From positions 121,132 to 185,131 of the forward strand of contig PTEX01000234.1 of NCBI GenBank assembly GCA_003342815.1: 64,000 nucleotides of DNA, given 5' to 3'. This DNA is from Eudromia elegans (Eukaryota > Chordata > Aves > Tinamiformes > Tinamidae). Shown here one piece after another: positions 59,801-64,000 of the stretch (position 1 is the stretch's first letter; each line of letters opens with the position of its first letter). The notes beneath the pieces were generated by a model, which saw only the letters and a list, made by a program, of their open reading frames with translations, was not told the DNA's origin and did no database searches. The translations under genes and the position numbers were made by a program.

Positions 59801-62800
59801 TTTGGAAAACACCCTTTGAGCTCCGCCAGAAGTCCAGCTAGCCGGGCTGGCCGGCTGGCTGCGGTCCAAGCTCCCCCAAGATTTTACCCCCGTGTTTGTT
59901 TACATGGAGTGCGAGTGGAATGTGCTGAGGAGCAGCGAGTCCCGCGGATGCAGCGAGTGGGGCAAGAAAGGAAGTGGGAGCAGAGGAAGGGGGTGCTGGT
60001 GTTGCTGCAGTCCCTGTAGGGTTTCATCTAGGGCAGGGAAGGCAGGAACACTGGGAAACATGGTATTTTTAGTGCTGTGTTGTTTCTGCAGAGTTTCAAG
60101 TCACTTTTTCATTTTTAAACCGTAGCAAATTGGCATTTTGACAGGTGAAAATTTTGCGGGACTGGGTGAGGTTGCTTTGCAGGAGGTGGTAGCATAGTGG
60201 AGCCTTTGGAGCTCTGTTCAGTTCAGCATGTGTTTGAAATTGGTTAGTCATGGTAACATTGCGTGCAAAAAATAGTTGCACTAATTTTATTCTGACAACA
60301 TGTTTGATTTTTGGTAAGAGCCTAGTTACATGTTGTATTTTTGCCTTGCGGGTTCCTGAGTCCTGCCTGGATCAACAACAGTGTGTGATGTTAGGAGCTG
60401 TGTGGAGATGGGCTCCGATCTCGAGTCAGCTGCAGGTTCCTTGCACAGATTCCTAGTCAAGCACCAGGCAAGTTTATCTTGGTTTCCATGTCTTTAATAA
60501 TAATTTACCTCACCTGAAGGGGAAAAAGGAAAAAAAAAAAAAGTTGTCAGCTGTCTAGTATTCCAGTGTTCCCAAAGATCATCTGGATTCCTCACGCTGC
60601 CTTTGAAGTACGTGGGGACAAGACAACCAGCTTCATACCTTGTCCGATTGTCTGAGTGACCCGGACTCCTTCCAGGCAAAACTACCCGATGCCAACCTGG
60701 ACTTGCCCTTTGCTGTAACGTGCTGCAGTGTCTCCTTTGGCTCTGTGCTGCCCGGGGGGGAATGCAGAGGTGTGTCTGACCTTTGCTCACTGCCCTATAG
60801 ACGTGAAGACTCGAGCAGACCAAATGTATTTTGTTTGGGTTTGATTACAAATATTAGCAGAATGAAATGCAGCAGAAGGGATTTGTTTTAATGAGAAAAA
60901 TGCTTAGTTGGTGCAACAGAGACACTCCAGGAATGCTTCAGTTCAGGAGGTTAATGGGACCCAGGGTAGTCTTGCTTCCTGACAGCTCCTTCAGCACCGG
61001 GTGACTAGTCCGATAGTGGTGCAAGAGCAGTTGGTCATAAAACTGGGCCATAGCTAATAGTAGAAGATGATACATAAACCTAGGAAATGTCCCCTCAAAC
61101 CTTTTAAATTTCTCTATGCATTTATCCTCATTTTCACTATGTAGTGAAGACCCAGAGAAGAACAAACTGTAGAATGGTGGCACAAAAGGAGTGTTCAGAG
61201 CCTCAGAGCAAATAGTGGGATAGCTGGTAAAGTGTAAAATAGTTTGTGCTTGCTCCCATTCAGGTCTAAATGGCACAATTCCAAGGTTAAACTTAAAGGA
61301 GAATATTGATTTTATATGTGTGTGTGGTGATCCTGACTTGGAGGAGCTTCCCAGAAAGTGTCAGCGAGAACTGACAGCATCCAAAGAAACACAGGGCCCC
61401 CAGAGAGCAAAGTGCAATCCTCTCCCGTGACTTCTGACTTGCTGCAAGTTTAAACTGCAATTATCAGTAATAAAGATTCTGGGATTAGACTTTAGCTGAT
61501 AAGTTCTTTGAGACGTTGGGCAGAGCAGCTCATGGAACAGCCCGTGTGTCTGTTTCCACCTCAGGCCTGGCGCGCTGCAGTAAAGTAGCATTTTTTTATG
61601 GATAAAATAAGTTTGACTGTGTGACAGTCAGAGCTGTAACATATTTCTGTGTGTTCTGCCTGAAATCATCAGGCAGGATTATTGCAATTTTGACAAATTT
61701 TTGGTTTAAGAATCAATTACTGCTGCCGAAAAAATGTATTAGCTTTAATTTTCTTATGAATTAGTCTTTAGAGAGGCAGTGGAATAAATAACAGGGGAGC
61801 CACTCTCTATTTTACTCTGTGTGTGAATACATGTCCGTGGTGTGGTGGACTGAGATTTTTCAAAATCAGAGATGATCTGCACAAGGTCTGTGACAATGTC
61901 TGTTCCAAAGCTTCTGGAGGGATAAAAGCAAAGCAAATGGAAGGGACACAAATGCTATCGTGGTGATTTCCTTGCATTTGGGAGGCCTACCTGCTGGGCC
62001 GAGAGTCCTGTACTTTAGAGAATCCTGTTGCATTCCCTATGTTGCAAATGGAGCCTCCTCGGAGCTCCTGCATGCTGTTCTGCACGGTTCCTGTCACACT
62101 CTAACCACACTATTAAAAAGCAATGAGCGCTCACTGACTCAGTTTTCTCCTCAACACTCTATAAAAATAATGACATTTCTGTTCCAGACCACCTCTGTGG
62201 AGGTCACTCACCCCTTTTACAGCACACTTCCTCGAGGTTCCTCCCGAAATGTTCTCGGGCTCCTGGGACAGCTCAGTTCCTCCAAGGCAATTGCTGCTTC
62301 TTTTCCAAAGAACTCGTTGTTTTAACATAGGGAAGTGCTGGTCTGATAGGCATGGAGAATTAAGCGAGTCAAAGTAATGAGAGGGAGGCTTTTTTAGTAT
62401 CGTGCTCCAGGGCTTGTTTCTGTCCTGAGAGAGAAGTTTTCTCTTGCAGGGAAATGCAGCCAGAAGGGATACTTGAGCCAAGTAAGAATGTGGCTTTCAG
62501 TGGAATTACCTGCCCAAAGGACTTCTGTCAGCCTTGGGTAGGTGCCTGAGATGACTTTCATTATTCATAAATACTCAGAATGAAGCTGAAATTAAAGAGC
62601 TTTTAACTGGCAACATGAAATAAGAAAAATACTGCATATGTGACCAAAATTGTTAAAATATAAAGTAGAGGTTTCAGTGCATGGCAGAAGGTTTGGGAAC
62701 AGCAGCAGGAGAATGACATGCACAAACCTACTTGTCATGTTCTGGAAAATTTATCCAGTAACTGATTGCCATCAGAGAAAGCATTCTTCAGCACACTCAT

Positions 62801-64000
62801 CTTGGAAATGACCATATATGAGAGCATAATGAGATCATATGAATATAGATTTGCACAAAATCCAGCTGTTGAGATGTTCCCAAAGCTCCAGCAGCCAAAG
62901 AAAGCATACCAGTGAACAGGGATGTGAAGTTTTGCCAGCAGGCACTCTGATGGAAGGGAGAGCAAACACAAGGATTAAGTCTATTTTGGGAGTGGGGTTT
63001 TGTACAGTCTTTTTGTGTCTCTCTTTTGTACTAGTCAAACACTTGGCGAAAGCAGTGATAGTGGTGAGTACATAGGGAGGAAGAAGATGATGAAGGGCAC
63101 ATGTTGGCAGAGGACGCTTGTGCCATGGGAAGGAAGAGCATTTGGGTCTGAACTGCAGCATGAGTGGACAGGGGATGTAGCTGAGCCCGTATTTGGCAAG
63201 AATTGCATAATGTTGCACTGAAGTCCCTCAGGACTTTAAGCGAGGCAGAGAGAAAATTAAATGGAGATTATTTCTGGAAACAGAAATCTGGTAGAAAACC
63301 CAACCTTGTAGGGGAGCAGAAGCACCTTGCGCTGAAGGGAAGAAAAGACAAGAGCATAAGCTTTATCCTGAATTTAATGCTGGGGGAGGGATGAGATCAG
63401 TGCAAGGTCTGTATTCTGCTCATCTGCATCTGGGGGGGTTGTGTCCATTAGGGACTGTGGAGCCCCCTCAGGCATGAGTCCCACAGCTGCTGGCTGCCCA
63501 CGGCCAGAAGCTGTCACTACTTGGAGACTGTTGAATTGCTTGCCTAAAATGAGACTTCGTTGCCTTACCTTACTCATTTTCTGGCAGCTGGGTTGAGAGG
63601 GTGGTTGGGTAGATGTTGGAACAGAATAATTTGTTGCTTAGAGAGGCCATATGAGAGAATCAGGGATGAAACTTATGGACTGCTTTGAAGGGGAGCGAAA
63701 ATTTGCTTTGCAACAACTACATCTGTTTAGTGAATAAATGCAATGCTTCCCGTGGGGGTGACCTCACCACAGGGAAGTGGACATTGTCACTGAATGCGTT
63801 CTATAGCTGTCACTAGAAGTGGTTATCAGCTTGATCTGCAAGTGACATCGCAGAGTGTGACGTTTCTCCATTCTGCCATTGTCATGCGGACACTTTCCTT
63901 GATACTGCCAATAAAAATCACGTGATTGATGGTAGGAGGTGTTGTCGAGATGAACTTCATCTCCAGGTGTGCCCTCCCAGGACGTTTGACCAACGTGTGT
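59801..64000. other. Intergenic flank upstream of PLAC9, no gene seen
   Basis: I found no exon of TMEM254, the neighbour in mammals, and no other recognisable gene, RNA or transposable element. The longest open frames (minus 60938-61276, minus 62835-63218, plus 61960-62325) have no recognisable domains and lie in ordinary AT-rich sequence. Confidence 0.5.

Noticed and set aside
60938..61276. 112-codon minus-strand frame with hydrophobic stretches
   Set aside because: Considered as a fossil retroelement or TMEM254 exon, but no motif of either could be recognised.

Overview
This is a vertebrate, almost certainly avian, nuclear window. It has long AT-rich introns, discrete CpG-rich promoters, very few repeats, and the repeats that can be recognised are CR1 LINE fragments. 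There is no operon structure, CRISPR array, prokaryotic gene, rRNA or tRNA. Most open stretches visible in six-frame translation are chance readings of intron. The real genes are split into small exons, which I rebuilt from splice sites, phase continuity and remembered family sequences.

Two genes are well supported. ANXA11 (annexin A11) is on the + strand, with 14 coding exons from 35772 to 47537. The exons join in phase into 500 codons: a Gly/Pro/Tyr-rich N-terminal half of about 182 residues, then four annexin repeats. PLAC9 (placenta-specific 9, a small secreted coiled-coil protein) is on the - strand, with four coding exons between 59622 and 49614. They join in phase into 96 codons plus a stop, although no continuous reading frame shows the gene. 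The two genes are tail to tail with about 1.2 kb between their predicted poly(A) sites, the same neighbours as in mammals.

Layout: 1-222 is a CpG-rich promoter-like element with GC and CCAAT boxes. 223-29300 is mostly featureless AT-rich DNA, but holds a series of exon-like segments with good splice sites (4464-4624, 10943-10985, 19720-19765, 22392-22467, 27694-27764, possibly 28676-28774). Their open frames chain in phase from an ATG at 203. They could be 5' exons of ANXA11 or an unrecognised bird transcript; this is the most novel and least certain observation here. 29640-30740 is a strong CpG island containing a 195-base assembly gap and is the likely proximal ANXA11 promoter. 30760-35762 is presumed 5' intron. 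35763-48250 is the ANXA11 body and 3' UTR. 49450-59780 is PLAC9, with an ancient CR1 relic in intron 3 and a CR1 tail in intron 1. 59800-64000 shows no supportable gene.

The two genes do not obviously act together. ANXA11 is a calcium- and phospholipid-binding protein that tethers RNA granules to lysosomes. PLAC9 is secreted.
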